A stretch of 64,000 bases of DNA from Flavobacterium ichthyis. Lineage in GTDB: Bacteria > Bacteroidota > Bacteroidia > Flavobacteriales > Flavobacteriaceae. Made by a program: the position numbers and the translations under genes. The notes below the pieces were generated by a model, which was given only the letters and a program-made list of their open reading frames with translations, was not told the DNA's origin and made no database searches. The DNA lies in assembly GCF_009915155.1 (NCBI RefSeq), contig NZ_JAABLM010000010.1, positions 56,260 to 120,259 of the forward strand, written 5' to 3'. Positions 43,001 to 51,264 of this stretch are shown here, piece after piece (position 1 is the stretch's first letter; the number at the start of each line of letters is the position of its first letter).

Positions 43001-43511
43001 AATTAAGCCTAACTTCAAGACATTAGGACCTCGTTTTGGTAAAGATATGGGTTTGATTTCCAAAGAGATACAAAATTTCTCACAAGAACAGATTAATCAA
43101 TTGGAGAAAACAGGCTTGTTAGTGCTTGATATATCAGGAAAAAGTATTAATTTAACATCACAGGATGTGGAGATTTCTTCACAAGATATTGAAGGTTGGT
43201 TAGTGGCAAATGCCGATGGAATTACCGTTGCTTTAGACATAACCATTTCCGAAGAATTAAAAAGCGAAGGAATTGCCCGAGAATTGGTAAATAGAATTCA
43301 AAACATCCGTAAAGATTCAGGATTTGAAGTAACCGATAAAGTAAAAGTAAAATTACAGCAAGAGCCTGTATTGGAAAGTGCGGTTGCGAAAAATTTGGAA
43401 TACATTAAAACCGAAACATTAACCGAAGAATTAATTTTTTCCGAAGAATTAAAAAATGGCGCGGAAATTGAATTTGATGACATAAAAACCAAAATACTAA
43501 TTTCAAAATAA
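40053..43511 (+). CDS. ileS: Isoleucyl-tRNA synthetase, eukaryote-like type
   Basis: Charges tRNA-Ile. The start at 40053 gives 1152 residues beginning MNTKFTEYKALDLP. The class I signatures are ANGLPGIHHVM (about 52-62) and GQKMSKRLGNA (about 698). The anticodon-domain block ENLSNWYVRLCRRRFWKG is typical of the long eukaryote-like IleRS (type 2), a group usually tolerant of mupirocin. Three GC palindromes are read in frame: RALTPKGETG and DSPPSGELEGA around residues 215-245, and TVPPSGVRGPIP around 317-327. They lie in or next to the editing domain, before FLAWTTTPWTLPSN and after it. Confidence 0.96.
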   Translation: MNTKFTEYKALDLPTVASEMLDFWKKQNIFEKSVTTREGQQPYVFFEGPPSANGLPGIHHVMARSIKDIFCRYKTQKGFQVKRKAGWDTHGLPVELGTEKELGITKEDIGTKISIEDYNEACKKTVMRYTDVWNDLTEKMGYWVDMENPYVTYKPKYMETVWWLLKQIYNKNLLYKGYTIQPYSPKAGTGLSSHEVNQPGTYRDVTDTTIVAQFRALTPKGETGNSIAKAFGIDSPPSGELEGAFYFLAWTTTPWTLPSNTALTVGPKIDYVLVKTFNQYTFEPINVILAKNLVSKQFVKNYFESKEESDFKKYATVPPSGVRGPIPFQILAEAKGEDLVGIQYEQLLPYALPYQNPENAFRVISGDFVTTEDGTGIVHTAPTFGADDAKVAKEASPEVPPMLVLDQNGNPVPLVNLQGKFIENLGELSGKYVKNEYYNDGEAPEKSVDVEIAIKLKEENKAFKVEKYVHSYPHCWRTDKPILYYPLDSWFIKITEVKERMFDLNETINWKPKATGEGRFGNWLKNANDWNLSRSRYWGIPLPIWRTEDKSEEILIGSVEELYNEIEKSIAAGFQKENPFKGFVLGDMSDENYEWIDLHKNVVDNIVLVSPSGKKMNRETDLIDVWFDSGAMPYAQWHYPFENKEKIDGNKDFPADFIAEGVDQTRGWFYTLHAIGTLVFDNVAYKNVVSNGLVLDKNGQKMSKRLGNAVDPFTTLGDFGADATRWYMIANANPWDNLKFDLEGVAEVRRKFFGTLYNTYSFFALYANVDGFSYAEAEIPLEKRPEIDRWILSELNTLVKNVDEFYADYEPTRAARAISEFVQENLSNWYVRLCRRRFWKGDYAEDKIAAYQTLYTCLITVAKLGAPIAPFYMDRLYKDLTSATNKENFESVHLSDFPKYADNFVDKSLESRMQKAQTISSLVLSLRKKEMIKVRQPLQKVMIPVLDAKQKAEIEAVSDLIKAEVNVKEIELLDDASDILVKQIKPNFKTLGPRFGKDMGLISKEIQNFSQEQINQLEKTGLLVLDISGKSINLTSQDVEISSQDIEGWLVANADGITVALDITISEELKSEGIARELVNRIQNIRKDSGFEVTDKVKVKLQQEPVLESAVAKNLEYIKTETLTEELIFSEELKNGAEIEFDDIKTKILISK
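40698..40786. repeat. Inverted pair of GC palindromes inside ileS
   Basis: First unit 40698-40720 (GCCCTAACCCCC with AAAGGGGAAAC), second unit 40755-40786 with CTCCCCC/GGGGGAG arms at 40756-40772 and a GTTGGAGGGGGC flank. They are in opposite orientation, separated by about 35 nt, and read as ALTPKGETG and SPPSGELEGA. Confidence 0.85.
41002..41027. repeat. Single GC palindrome inside ileS
   Basis: CCCCC (41004-41008) and GGGGG (41012-41016) pair around TTC, followed by GTTAGGGGG. Read in frame as VPPSGVRGP, the same peptide as at the N-terminus of HemC. Confidence 0.85.
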
Positions 43512-43517
43512 TACAAA

Positions 43518-43898
43518 ATGACAGATGAGGTTGTACGATACTCAGACGCCGATTTGGCTGAGTTCAAAGAAATTATTGTAAAAAAGATTGAAAAAGCAAA
43601 AGCTGATCTTGACCTTATCAAGAGTGCTTATATGAATGACCTTAACAACGGAACTGACGATACTTCGCCTACTTTCAAAGCCTTTGAAGAAGGAAGCGAA
43701 ACCATGTCAAAAGAAGCCAACTCGCAATTGGCAATCCGTCAGGAAAAATTCATTAGAGATTTAAAAAATGCGCTTTTCCGCGTGGAAAACAAAACTTACG
43801 GGGTTTGCAAAGTTACAGGTAAATTGATTAGCAAAGAACGTTTGAAAATTGTTCCTCATGCAACCATGAGCATAGAAGCAAAAAATCTTCAGAGATAA
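43518..43898 (+). CDS. TraR/DksA-family protein lacking the zinc finger
   Basis: A 126-residue protein with the DksA layout: a long helical hairpin (ADLAEFKEIIVKKIEKAKADLDL, then REKFIRDLKNALFRVENKTYG) and a compact end. At the tip where DksA has CxxCG and CxxC, this protein has GVCKVTGKLISKERLKIVPHATMS with a single Cys, so no four-Cys zinc site can form. Close relatives in Bacteroidota share this form. By family knowledge it may bind RNA polymerase through the secondary channel. It is 6 nt after ileS and ends at a strong terminator. Confidence 0.88.
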   Translation: MTDEVVRYSDADLAEFKEIIVKKIEKAKADLDLIKSAYMNDLNNGTDDTSPTFKAFEEGSETMSKEANSQLAIRQEKFIRDLKNALFRVENKTYGVCKVTGKLISKERLKIVPHATMSIEAKNLQR

Positions 43899-43921
43899 CA
43901 AAATTTTACTTTAAATTATGA

Positions 43922-43950
43922 AACGCTCCTAATTTTGGAGCGTTTTTTTT
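43922..43950 (+). terminator. Intrinsic terminator after the TraR/DksA-like gene
   Basis: ACGCTCC pairs with GGAGCGT over a TAATTTT loop, followed by eight T. Confidence 0.85.
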
Positions 43951-43963
43951 GAATATTATTGAT

Positions 43964-43971
43964 TACTTTTG
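43964..43971 (+). promoter_or_regulatory. -7 element of lspA; decides the start codon
   Basis: TACTTTTG fits TAnnTTTG exactly. It lies inside the upstream extension of the open frame (from 43949), so the ATG at 43988 is the start and the leader is only about 10 nt. Confidence 0.6.
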
Positions 43972-43987
43972 CACCAAATTTTGCATA

Positions 43988-44596
43988 ATGTCGTTAAAAA
44001 AGGCCTATATCATCGTTTTTTTGATTTTAATCGTTGATCAAATCTCAAAAATTTACATTAAAACTAATTTTCAACTGGGTGAAGCCGTTCATGTAGCCGG
44101 AAATTGGTTTCAAATCTATTTTACCGAAAACGAAGGAATGGCATGGGGAACCAAAATTCCTGGCGATTATGGAAAGCTGATTCTCACACTTTTTAGAATT
44201 TTTGCAGTTTTCGGGATTGGTTGGTGGCTTTGGGATGCCGTGAAAAAAAACAGCTCACGTTACCTAATTATTGCCATTTCGTTGATTTTGGCAGGCGCTT
44301 TCGGAAACATTTTAGACTCTGTTTTTTATGGGGTAATTTTCGACCATAGTAACAATCAAGTGGCTACTTTATTTTCAGATCAGCCTTACGGAACTTGGTT
44401 TCACGGTAAAGTTGTCGATATGTTTTATTTTCCAATTTGGGAAGGAAATTTACCGTCATGGTTGCCTTTTTGGGGCGGACAATATTTTACTTTTTTCAAT
44501 GCTATTTTTAATGTAGCTGATGTTGCTATTTCAACAGGAGTTGGTATTTTAATCGTTTTCAATCGCAAAGCATTTTCGGTGCCACAAAACTCCTAA
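43988..44596 (+). CDS. lspA: Lipoprotein signal peptidase (SPase II)
   Basis: Cuts signal peptides from lipidated prolipoproteins in the inner membrane. With the start at 43988 it is 202 residues, beginning MSLKKAYIIVFLILIVDQISK. The catalytic Asp residues are in GNILDSVFYG and FNVADVAIS. A loop with NNQVATLFSDQPYGTWFHGKV between the two motifs is longer than in E. coli, as in other Bacteroidota. Many lipoproteins in this window depend on it. Confidence 0.95.
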   Translation: MSLKKAYIIVFLILIVDQISKIYIKTNFQLGEAVHVAGNWFQIYFTENEGMAWGTKIPGDYGKLILTLFRIFAVFGIGWWLWDAVKKNSSRYLIIAISLILAGAFGNILDSVFYGVIFDHSNNQVATLFSDQPYGTWFHGKVVDMFYFPIWEGNLPSWLPFWGGQYFTFFNAIFNVADVAISTGVGILIVFNRKAFSVPQNS

Positions 44597-44660
44597 AGTT
44601 TTCCTAACGGCTGTCGGTTTTGGTATCTTTTCAATTATATTTTGAAAAAAATACTACCAC

Positions 44661-45587
44661 ATGAACAATCAGTTTAGTTTTGAAGTTGTGATTATCGGCG
44701 GAAGTTACGCGGGTTTGGCAGCTGCAATGGCGTTAGGACGTTCCCTCAGAAATATTTTGGTCATCGATTCTGGAAATCCGTGTAACCAACAAACGCCCCA
44801 AAGCCATAATTTTATCACACAAGATGGAAAACCGCCCGCAACTATTTCTAAAGAAGCCAAACATCAAGTTTTACAATATCCTTCGGTACAATTTTTAAAC
44901 GATGAGGTTCATTCCGTGACGCAAGAAAATCTTGGGTTTTTAGTACAAACCGGTTCAGGCAAAAAATTTACTTCCAAAAAAATTATCATTGCCACAGGTT
45001 TACAAGATGTCATGCCGGAAATTCCCGGTTTTGCGGCATCTTGGGGGATTTCTGTGTTGCATTGCCCTTATTGTCACGGTTACGAAGTGCGAAATAAAAA
45101 TTTGGGAATATTGGCAGATGGCGCTTTGGCGTATGAGTTGGCAAAATTAATTTCTCATTGGTCGTCAAACCTCACCATTTTTACAAACGGCATTGGCGAA
45201 ATTGATTTAGACAAACTCGAAATTTTAGAAAAATTAAATATTGCTGTGATAGAAAAACCAGTTGAATCCATAAGTCATCATTCGGGTTATGTGGAAGCTG
45301 TGAATTTCAGTGATGGGACTTCGCAAAAAATTGATGCTATTTTTTCTCGACCAAAATACCATCAAAAAGCGTTGCATTTCATTGAAAAATTAGATTGTGA
45401 TTTAGACGAAAACGGAATCATTAAAACCGATCATTTCCAGAAAACTTCTGTTGAAGGTGTTTACGCTGTTGGAGATTGTGCGACCTTGTTTCGCTCTGTT
45501 TCTGCTGCAGTTGCTGCCGGAAACTTGGCTGGAGCAATCGTAAATAAAGAGTTAATTGAAGAAAAGTTCTTAGCTTTAAAATGCTAA
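44661..45587 (+). CDS. Thioredoxin-reductase-like FAD oxidoreductase
   Basis: A 308-residue flavoprotein of the thioredoxin reductase family. The FAD-binding start is VVIIGGSYAGLAAAMALGRS; the redox pair is in LHCPYCHGYEVR; the C-terminal FAD block is GVYAVGDCATLFRSVSAAVAAGN. The CxxC is CPYC rather than the CATC of true TrxB, a form seen in TrxR-like proteins of uncertain partner. The NADPH-binding site is less clear. It converges with the cyclo-ligase gene, overlapping by 4 nt. Confidence 0.88.
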   Translation: MNNQFSFEVVIIGGSYAGLAAAMALGRSLRNILVIDSGNPCNQQTPQSHNFITQDGKPPATISKEAKHQVLQYPSVQFLNDEVHSVTQENLGFLVQTGSGKKFTSKKIIIATGLQDVMPEIPGFAASWGISVLHCPYCHGYEVRNKNLGILADGALAYELAKLISHWSSNLTIFTNGIGEIDLDKLEILEKLNIAVIEKPVESISHHSGYVEAVNFSDGTSQKIDAIFSRPKYHQKALHFIEKLDCDLDENGIIKTDHFQKTSVEGVYAVGDCATLFRSVSAAVAAGNLAGAIVNKELIEEKFLALKC

Positions 45588-46147
45588 AATGAATAAATTT
45601 TTGAAGGCGTTATGCAAAAATCCATTGGAATATCGCCTTCAAAAATGCCATCAATTTCAGTTTCCGGTTCAAAAAAAGAAAGCCCAATTTTAATCGTTTC
45701 CGGAGTACATTTTCTTAAAAAATTATCATAAAAACCCTTGCCGTAACCCACCCGATTTCCTTTGATATCATATGCCAAAAGAGGCATAAAAACCACTTCT
45801 ATTTTCTCGGGATTTACTTCGAAACCGTTTTCAGGTTCTGGAATTCCGTGACTGTTGACCACAAATTTTGTGCTGTCAGTCAATAAAAAATGCGTCATGC
45901 TTCTGCTGGAAAAATCAGCTTTAGATACCACAATGTCTTTGTCTTTTCCGGATAATATTTGCAATAAAAATTCAGTATCAACCTCTTTGTTTGCAATAAT
46001 TGGTAGATAAATATGGTAAATTTGTTTGTGCCAAAAAGTTCCTTGTAAAGCCATGTTTGCAATTGCCATACTTTTGGTTTCCACATCTTCAGCCGATAAA
46101 TTTTCGCGTAATTTTTTATAGTGGTTTCGTAGCTCTTTTTTTGTCAT
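45584..46147 (-). CDS. 5-formyltetrahydrofolate cyclo-ligase
   Basis: Converts 5-formyl-THF to 5,10-methenyl-THF with ATP. The start at 46147 (MTKKELRNHYKKLRENL) gives 187 residues; the open frame extends upstream to 46231, but that part overlaps the preceding gene. The signature blocks are MPLLAYDIKGNRVGYGKGFYDNFL and, at the start, KKELRNHYKKLR. It lies 13 nt after the AstE/AspA-family gene on the same strand. Confidence 0.92.
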   Translation of the reverse strand: MTKKELRNHYKKLRENLSAEDVETKSMAIANMALQGTFWHKQIYHIYLPIIANKEVDTEFLLQILSGKDKDIVVSKADFSSRSMTHFLLTDSTKFVVNSHGIPEPENGFEVNPEKIEVVFMPLLAYDIKGNRVGYGKGFYDNFLRKCTPETIKIGLSFFEPETEIDGIFEGDIPMDFCITPSKIYSF

Positions 46148-46160
46148 TTTGTTAAAAATT

Positions 46161-47132
46161 TTAATCCTCCAAAGCCGTTGAAATATGAAATATTGCATCG
46201 CCTTGATATACAATTGGAGCTTCATTTGCATTAATAATATAGCCAGAATTTGGGGCTTTTACTTTCACTTCAACCGCTCCATAAGGATCGGAAATTTTAG
46301 CCAAAACTGTTCCTTTTTCCACAAAACTTCCCACTTTTGTCACGCTGTGAAACATCCCCGAACGATTGGCGCGAACCCAATTTGACTTTTCGATGTAAAT
46401 GGTATTGATCTCCGCTTTTTGTACCGTTTTTTTAGGGTTTAACATCCCAAAATGCGCCAAAAAACGCTTGGTTCCTTCAATGCCTTCTTGGGTAACATCG
46501 GCATTTATATCCATGGATTTTCCCCCTTCAAAAAGTAACATTTTTACACCCAATTTATCGCAAGAATTTCGAAACGAACCTGAAATATTTTTGGAATATA
46601 AACCAAATGGCGCCTGAAAAACGTCCGCTAATTTTTTAAGGTCGTGGTTGTGTGGCACAATTCTTATTTGTGGTGCGTTAAATCGATCTGCTCCACCAGC
46701 GTGAAAATCAATACAATAATCTACCAGCGGAATAATTTCGTGTAACAAATAGTAAGCAAATCTACTTGCCAGCGAACCGTTTTTGCTTCCTGGGAAAACA
46801 CGATTCATGTCGCGACCGTCGGGGAATTCACGGGTTTTGTTCAAAAATCCAAAAACATTGATTACCGGAATACAAATAATTGTACCAATTTTTGGTTTGT
46901 TTATTTTTTGGGTAATGATTTGTCGCACGATTTCAACGCCATTAATTTCGTCGCCATGCAACCCCGCCGAAAATAAAATCACCGGACCGTCAACCAGCGA
47001 CCGTTCGACGATTACGGGAATTTTGAGTTTGGTCATGGTGTGCAATTTTGCAATTTCCATGTTAAGCGTTCGGCTTTCTCCTGGCAAAATAGTTTCTCCT
47101 AAAATTGTGATTTCTTTGGGCGTTTTCGGCAT
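46161..47132 (-). CDS. Succinylglutamate desuccinylase/aspartoacylase family protein
   Basis: A 323-residue zinc carboxypeptidase-fold protein. The metal site is visible as SAGLHGDEINGVEIV (His and Glu) and later CIDFHAGGADRFN (His). A biotinyl-lipoyl-like beta domain seems to close the C-terminus (GSFVEKGTVLAKISDPYGAVEVKV). The architecture fits the AstE/AspA subgroup widespread in marine and freshwater Bacteroidota, whose substrates are unknown; deacylation or transfer on amino acids is likely. It is the first gene of a pair with the folate cyclo-ligase and diverges from uvrC. Confidence 0.87.
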   Translation of the reverse strand: MPKTPKEITILGETILPGESRTLNMEIAKLHTMTKLKIPVIVERSLVDGPVILFSAGLHGDEINGVEIVRQIITQKINKPKIGTIICIPVINVFGFLNKTREFPDGRDMNRVFPGSKNGSLASRFAYYLLHEIIPLVDYCIDFHAGGADRFNAPQIRIVPHNHDLKKLADVFQAPFGLYSKNISGSFRNSCDKLGVKMLLFEGGKSMDINADVTQEGIEGTKRFLAHFGMLNPKKTVQKAEINTIYIEKSNWVRANRSGMFHSVTKVGSFVEKGTVLAKISDPYGAVEVKVKAPNSGYIINANEAPIVYQGDAIFHISTALED

Positions 47133-47203
47133 AAATTTTCTTTAAAAAGCTAAATGTATAAAATTTTGCAAGATTGGTGTTTGTTAAAATGAAATTTCCT
47201 CGC

Positions 47204-47234
47204 TTGCAATTCGGCATTTTTGCCCGTAACTTTG
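47204..47234 (+). promoter_or_regulatory. uvrC: Consensus promoter of uvrC
   Basis: TTG (47204-47206), a 20-bp spacer and TAACTTTG (47227-47234). The uvrC ATG is at 47239, so transcription should start within or next to the start codon. Confidence 0.7.
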
Positions 47235-47238
47235 TAAG

Positions 47239-49041
47239 ATGCGAACGCCAATAGAACTTCAGATTCAAACTTTGCCCGACGGTCCGGGCGTTTACCAATA
47301 TTACGATAAAGACGATAAAATTCTTTACGTGGGTAAGGCAAAAAATTTGCGCAAGCGAGTGGCTTCGTACTTTAATAAATTGCACGATAACGGCCGAACC
47401 AATGTGCTCGTTCGGAAAATTGTAAACATCCGACACATTGTGGTTCCTACGGAAACGGATGCGTTGTTGCTCGAAAATAATTTAATTAAAAAACTGCAAC
47501 CACGCTACAATGTCATGCTCAAAGACGACAAAACGTACCCGTGGATTTGTATTAAAAAAGAACCTTTTTCGAGGATCTTTACCACCAGAAACATGGTCAA
47601 AGATGGTTCGGAATATTTTGGGCCATACACCAGTTTTAAAACCGTTCACACGCTTTTGGATTTAATCAAAGAATTATACCAATTGCGAACTTGTAACTAC
47701 GATTTGTCTCCAGAAAATATTGATTCGGGCAAATACAAAGTGTGTTTGGAATACCATATTGGCAATTGCAAAGGACCTTGTGAAGGCCATCAATCATTGG
47801 AAGAATATCAAAAAAATGTAGATGCGATTCGTGAAATTTTAAAAGGAAATTTTAGAGAAAGTTTGAAGGATTTTAAAACTTTGATGAAAAATTTGGCGTT
47901 GGAAATGCGATTTGAAGAAGCCCAGAAAATTAAGGACAAAATTGATGTTCTCGAAAATTATCAGGCAAAATCTACAATTGTAAATCCGAAAATTTCTAAC
48001 GTGGATGTTTTTTCAATCGTTTCTGACGAGAGTGCGGCTTATGTTAATTTTATCCAGATTTCTCATGGCGCGATTGTACGTTCGCACACGATGGAAATGA
48101 AGAAAAAATTGGATGAAACCAATCAGGAACTGCTCGAATTAGCAATCGTAGAAATCAGGGAGCGGTTTAGATTATTGTCAAAAGAAATTATTGTGCCTTT
48201 TGAAGTGGATTTAGGGGGTCCCGAAGCTTCGGGATTAAAAATTACTGTTCCGCAATTGGGCGATAAAAAGCAAGTGTTGGATCTCTCTGAACGCAATGCA
48301 AAATTTTACCGGATGGATCAAATGAAGCAGTTGCAAATTGTAGATCCGGATCGTCATACCAACCGAATTATGGCGCAAATGAAAAAAGATTTACGCCTTT
48401 CATCAGAGCCACGACACATTGAATGTTTTGATAACTCCAACATTCAGGGAACCAATCCTGTGGCGGCTTGTGTGGTTTTTAAAGATGGAAAACCCAGCAA
48501 AAAAGATTACCGACATTTTAATATCAAAACGGTTGAAGGACCAAATGATTTTGCTTCGATGGAAGAAGTGGTTTTCCGGAGATACAAGCGATTGCTGGAA
48601 GAAAATGAACCTTTGCCGCAACTCATTGTGATTGATGGTGGAAAAGGACAATTGTCTTCGGCATTAAAAAGTTTGGAACAATTAGATTTGCGTGGAAAAA
48701 TTGCCATTATTGGTATTGCAAAAAGATTGGAGGAAATTTTTTATCCCGGCGATTCCATTCCGTTGTATTTGGATAAAAAATCTGAAACGTTAAAAATCAT
48801 CCAGCATTTGCGAAACGAAGCACACCGTTTCGGGATTACATTTCATAGAAATAAACGCAGTAATAGCGCGTTAAAAACTTCAGTAGAAAGCATTCCGGGT
48901 ATTGGCGAAAAAACAATGATTACATTGATAAAGCATTTTAAATCTGTTAAAAGACTTTCGCAAGCCACAGAAAAAGAAATTTCTGACGTTATTGGAGTTT
49001 CAAAAGCGAAAAAAATTGTCGAATTTTACAGCAAAACCTAA
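47239..49041 (+). CDS. uvrC: Excinuclease ABC subunit C
   Basis: Makes both cuts in nucleotide-excision repair with UvrB. 600 residues: GIY-YIG domain (LPDGPGVYQYYDKDDKILYVGKAKNLRKRV, 11-40), UvrB-interacting UVR motif (NLALEMRFEEAQKIKDKID, near 215-235), RNase-H-like domain (ECFDNSNIQGTNPVAACVVF, then IVIDGGKGQLSSA), and a C-terminal helix-hairpin-helix (SVESIPGIGEKTMITLIKHF). A TCCCGAAGCTTCGGGA palindrome at 48219-48234 is read in frame as GGPEASGL near residues 326-333. The transcript seems leaderless. The patatin gene begins 15 nt after the stop. Confidence 0.97.
   Translation: MRTPIELQIQTLPDGPGVYQYYDKDDKILYVGKAKNLRKRVASYFNKLHDNGRTNVLVRKIVNIRHIVVPTETDALLLENNLIKKLQPRYNVMLKDDKTYPWICIKKEPFSRIFTTRNMVKDGSEYFGPYTSFKTVHTLLDLIKELYQLRTCNYDLSPENIDSGKYKVCLEYHIGNCKGPCEGHQSLEEYQKNVDAIREILKGNFRESLKDFKTLMKNLALEMRFEEAQKIKDKIDVLENYQAKSTIVNPKISNVDVFSIVSDESAAYVNFIQISHGAIVRSHTMEMKKKLDETNQELLELAIVEIRERFRLLSKEIIVPFEVDLGGPEASGLKITVPQLGDKKQVLDLSERNAKFYRMDQMKQLQIVDPDRHTNRIMAQMKKDLRLSSEPRHIECFDNSNIQGTNPVAACVVFKDGKPSKKDYRHFNIKTVEGPNDFASMEEVVFRRYKRLLEENEPLPQLIVIDGGKGQLSSALKSLEQLDLRGKIAIIGIAKRLEEIFYPGDSIPLYLDKKSETLKIIQHLRNEAHRFGITFHRNKRSNSALKTSVESIPGIGEKTMITLIKHFKSVKRLSQATEKEISDVIGVSKAKKIVEFYSKT
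48219..48234. repeat. TCCCGAAGCTTCGGGA palindrome inside uvrC
   Basis: A perfect 16-bp dyad identical to the ones at 5578, 15763 and 29307. In uvrC it encodes PEASG in frame at the domain junction before the nuclease domain. Confidence 0.85.
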
Positions 49042-49056
49042 TTATCTTTTTTTTAC

Positions 49057-51258
49057 ATGAAAAACTGGCTCATCATTCTCATAACGATTTTTTCCATTCA
49101 AGTTTTTCATGCACAAGAGGCAAAAAAACCGAAGATTGGATTGGTGTTGAGTGGTGGTGGTGCAAAAGGTTTGGCACATATAGGGGTTTTAAAAGTTCTG
49201 GAAGAAAATAATGTAGAAATTTCTTACATCGGTGGAACCAGCATGGGGGCCATTATCGGTGGTCTTTACGCTTCGGGCTACAAAGCTGCCGAGATTGATT
49301 CGATTTTTAGGACTACGGATTATGATGCTTTAATCCAAGATTATATTCCAAGATCTACCAAAAATTTTTACGAAAAAAGGAATGACGAGTTATACGCTTT
49401 ATCGCTTCCGTTTAATAAGATGCGATTGAGTTTCCCAAGGGCTTTGTCTAAAGGATTGTATAATTTTAATTTGATTAGCAAACTTACACATCATGTAAGA
49501 CACGAGCGCGATTTTAGCCAACTTCCCATTCCGTTTCTATGTATTGGAACGGATATTGAAACCGGAAAACAGGTATTGCTCAACAAGGGTTCTTTGCCGC
49601 AAGCGATGTTGGCAAGTGCAGCTTTTCCCTCTTTGTATATGCCGGTTGAAATTGACGGAAAAATTTTAATTGATGGCGGTGTGGTCAATAATTATCCTAT
49701 TGACGAAGTCAAAAAAATGGGAGCTGACATTATTATTGGTGTGGACGTTCAGGATGGTTTTCGGGATAGAAAACAATTGACTGATGCTACGAAAATTTTG
49801 GTGCAAATTACCAACATGCAAATGATTCAAAAAATGCCGGAAAATGTCAAAAAAACGGACATTTATATCAAGCCGGATATTGAAGGTTTTAATGTAGTTT
49901 CTTTTGACGAAGGCAATGAAATTATCAGTCGAGGTGAAAAAGCGGCTTTAGCAGTTGTAGATCAGCTAAAAAAAGTGAGTTCGTTGAAACCTTTGAAAGA
50001 AATTCCGAAACTTCAGGTTGATTCTTTATGTATAGACGATATTTCTATTTCAAAATTGGAAAATTATACGCGATCTTATGTGATTGGGCAATTAGGTTTT
50101 AAACCCGGAACTAGTATTTCTTACGAAGATTTGAACCGTGGAATCGCTACTTTAAATGCTACGCAAAACTTTAGCGCCATAGGTTACAATTTTGCCATAA
50201 ATGAATATGGAGCCGAAACGATGAATTTATCTTTGGTGGAAAATCCAAATCGCACTTATTTAAAATTCGGACTGCATTATGACGGATTGTACAAAAGTGC
50301 TTTACTTGTAAACATTACCCAAAAAAAAATGTTTTTTAAGAATGATGTTGCGTTATTAGACATTGGTTTAGGCGATAATTTCCGATATTACTTGGATTAT
50401 TACGTGGACAATGGCTTTAACATTAGTTATGGTTTTAAGTCGAGATACAATACTTTCAACCGAAATGTTTTGACTGATTTTAAAAATGGTGAACTTTTAG
50501 ATTTATTCGGTTTAAATTCGCTCAACATAGATTATACTGATTTTTCAAATAAAATTTATTTCCAAACCCTTTTTGCCCAAAAATTCTTGATTGGTGTGGA
50601 GGCGGAATTAAAGCATCTCAAGATCAAAAGTAGGACATTGGCCAACACAGAACCTATTTTGGAAAACAGCGATTATTTCTCTGGGAACGCTTATGTTCGT
50701 TACGATTCTATGGACAAAAAGTTTTTTCCTAAAAGCGGTGTTATGTTTAGCGGTGATTTTCAAACACTAGTGTACTCTTCGGATTACACCAAAAGTTTTG
50801 AACCGTTTTCTATTTTAAAAGGAGAATTGGCTTTCACAAAAACCTTTTGGAAAAAACTTACTTTGACCGCACAATCCGAAGCAGGATTTACGATTGGCGA
50901 AAGCACGATACCTTTTTTTGATTTTATTTTGGGCGGATATGGTTACAATACGATTAATAATTTTAGGCATTTTTATGGATATGATTTTGTAAGCCTCGCC
51001 GGAAACAGCTATATCAAAGGCTCATTAACAGCAGATGTCGAAATTTTTCGTAAAAATCACTTGAATTTTACTGCTAATTATGCCAATATAGGTTCAAAAA
51101 TTTTCGATACCGCAGATTGGTTTGCAGATCCTACACATTCGGGTTATGCCTTTGGTTATGGACTAGAAAGTATTATTGGTCCAATTGAGTTAAAACATTC
51201 GTGGTCACCCGAAACCAGAGACCATCATACTTGGATTAGTTTAGGATATTGGTTCTAA
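49057..51258 (+). CDS. Patatin-like phospholipase with BamA-like barrel
   Basis: A 733-residue outer-membrane protein. Signal peptide about 1-20 (ending FHAQ). The patatin domain (about 27-290) has the oxyanion hole SGGGAKGLAHIG, the nucleophile Ser62 in GGTSMGAIIGG and the Asp dyad in LIDGGVVNNYP. A POTRA-like segment follows, then a C-terminal 16-strand BamA/Omp85-type barrel (about 385-733) ending in HTWISLGYWF. This is the PlpD-like arrangement in which the lipase is carried by its own barrel. Substrate is a phospholipid by family inference. It follows uvrC by 15 nt. Confidence 0.93.
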   Translation: MKNWLIILITIFSIQVFHAQEAKKPKIGLVLSGGGAKGLAHIGVLKVLEENNVEISYIGGTSMGAIIGGLYASGYKAAEIDSIFRTTDYDALIQDYIPRSTKNFYEKRNDELYALSLPFNKMRLSFPRALSKGLYNFNLISKLTHHVRHERDFSQLPIPFLCIGTDIETGKQVLLNKGSLPQAMLASAAFPSLYMPVEIDGKILIDGGVVNNYPIDEVKKMGADIIIGVDVQDGFRDRKQLTDATKILVQITNMQMIQKMPENVKKTDIYIKPDIEGFNVVSFDEGNEIISRGEKAALAVVDQLKKVSSLKPLKEIPKLQVDSLCIDDISISKLENYTRSYVIGQLGFKPGTSISYEDLNRGIATLNATQNFSAIGYNFAINEYGAETMNLSLVENPNRTYLKFGLHYDGLYKSALLVNITQKKMFFKNDVALLDIGLGDNFRYYLDYYVDNGFNISYGFKSRYNTFNRNVLTDFKNGELLDLFGLNSLNIDYTDFSNKIYFQTLFAQKFLIGVEAELKHLKIKSRTLANTEPILENSDYFSGNAYVRYDSMDKKFFPKSGVMFSGDFQTLVYSSDYTKSFEPFSILKGELAFTKTFWKKLTLTAQSEAGFTIGESTIPFFDFILGGYGYNTINNFRHFYGYDFVSLAGNSYIKGSLTADVEIFRKNHLNFTANYANIGSKIFDTADWFADPTHSGYAFGYGLESIIGPIELKHSWSPETRDHHTWISLGYWF

Positions 51259-51264
51259 GGAATT

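Noticed and set aside
43949..43987. 13-residue N-terminal extension of LspA
   Set aside because: It contains an exact -7 element (43964-43971) and lies directly after a terminator.
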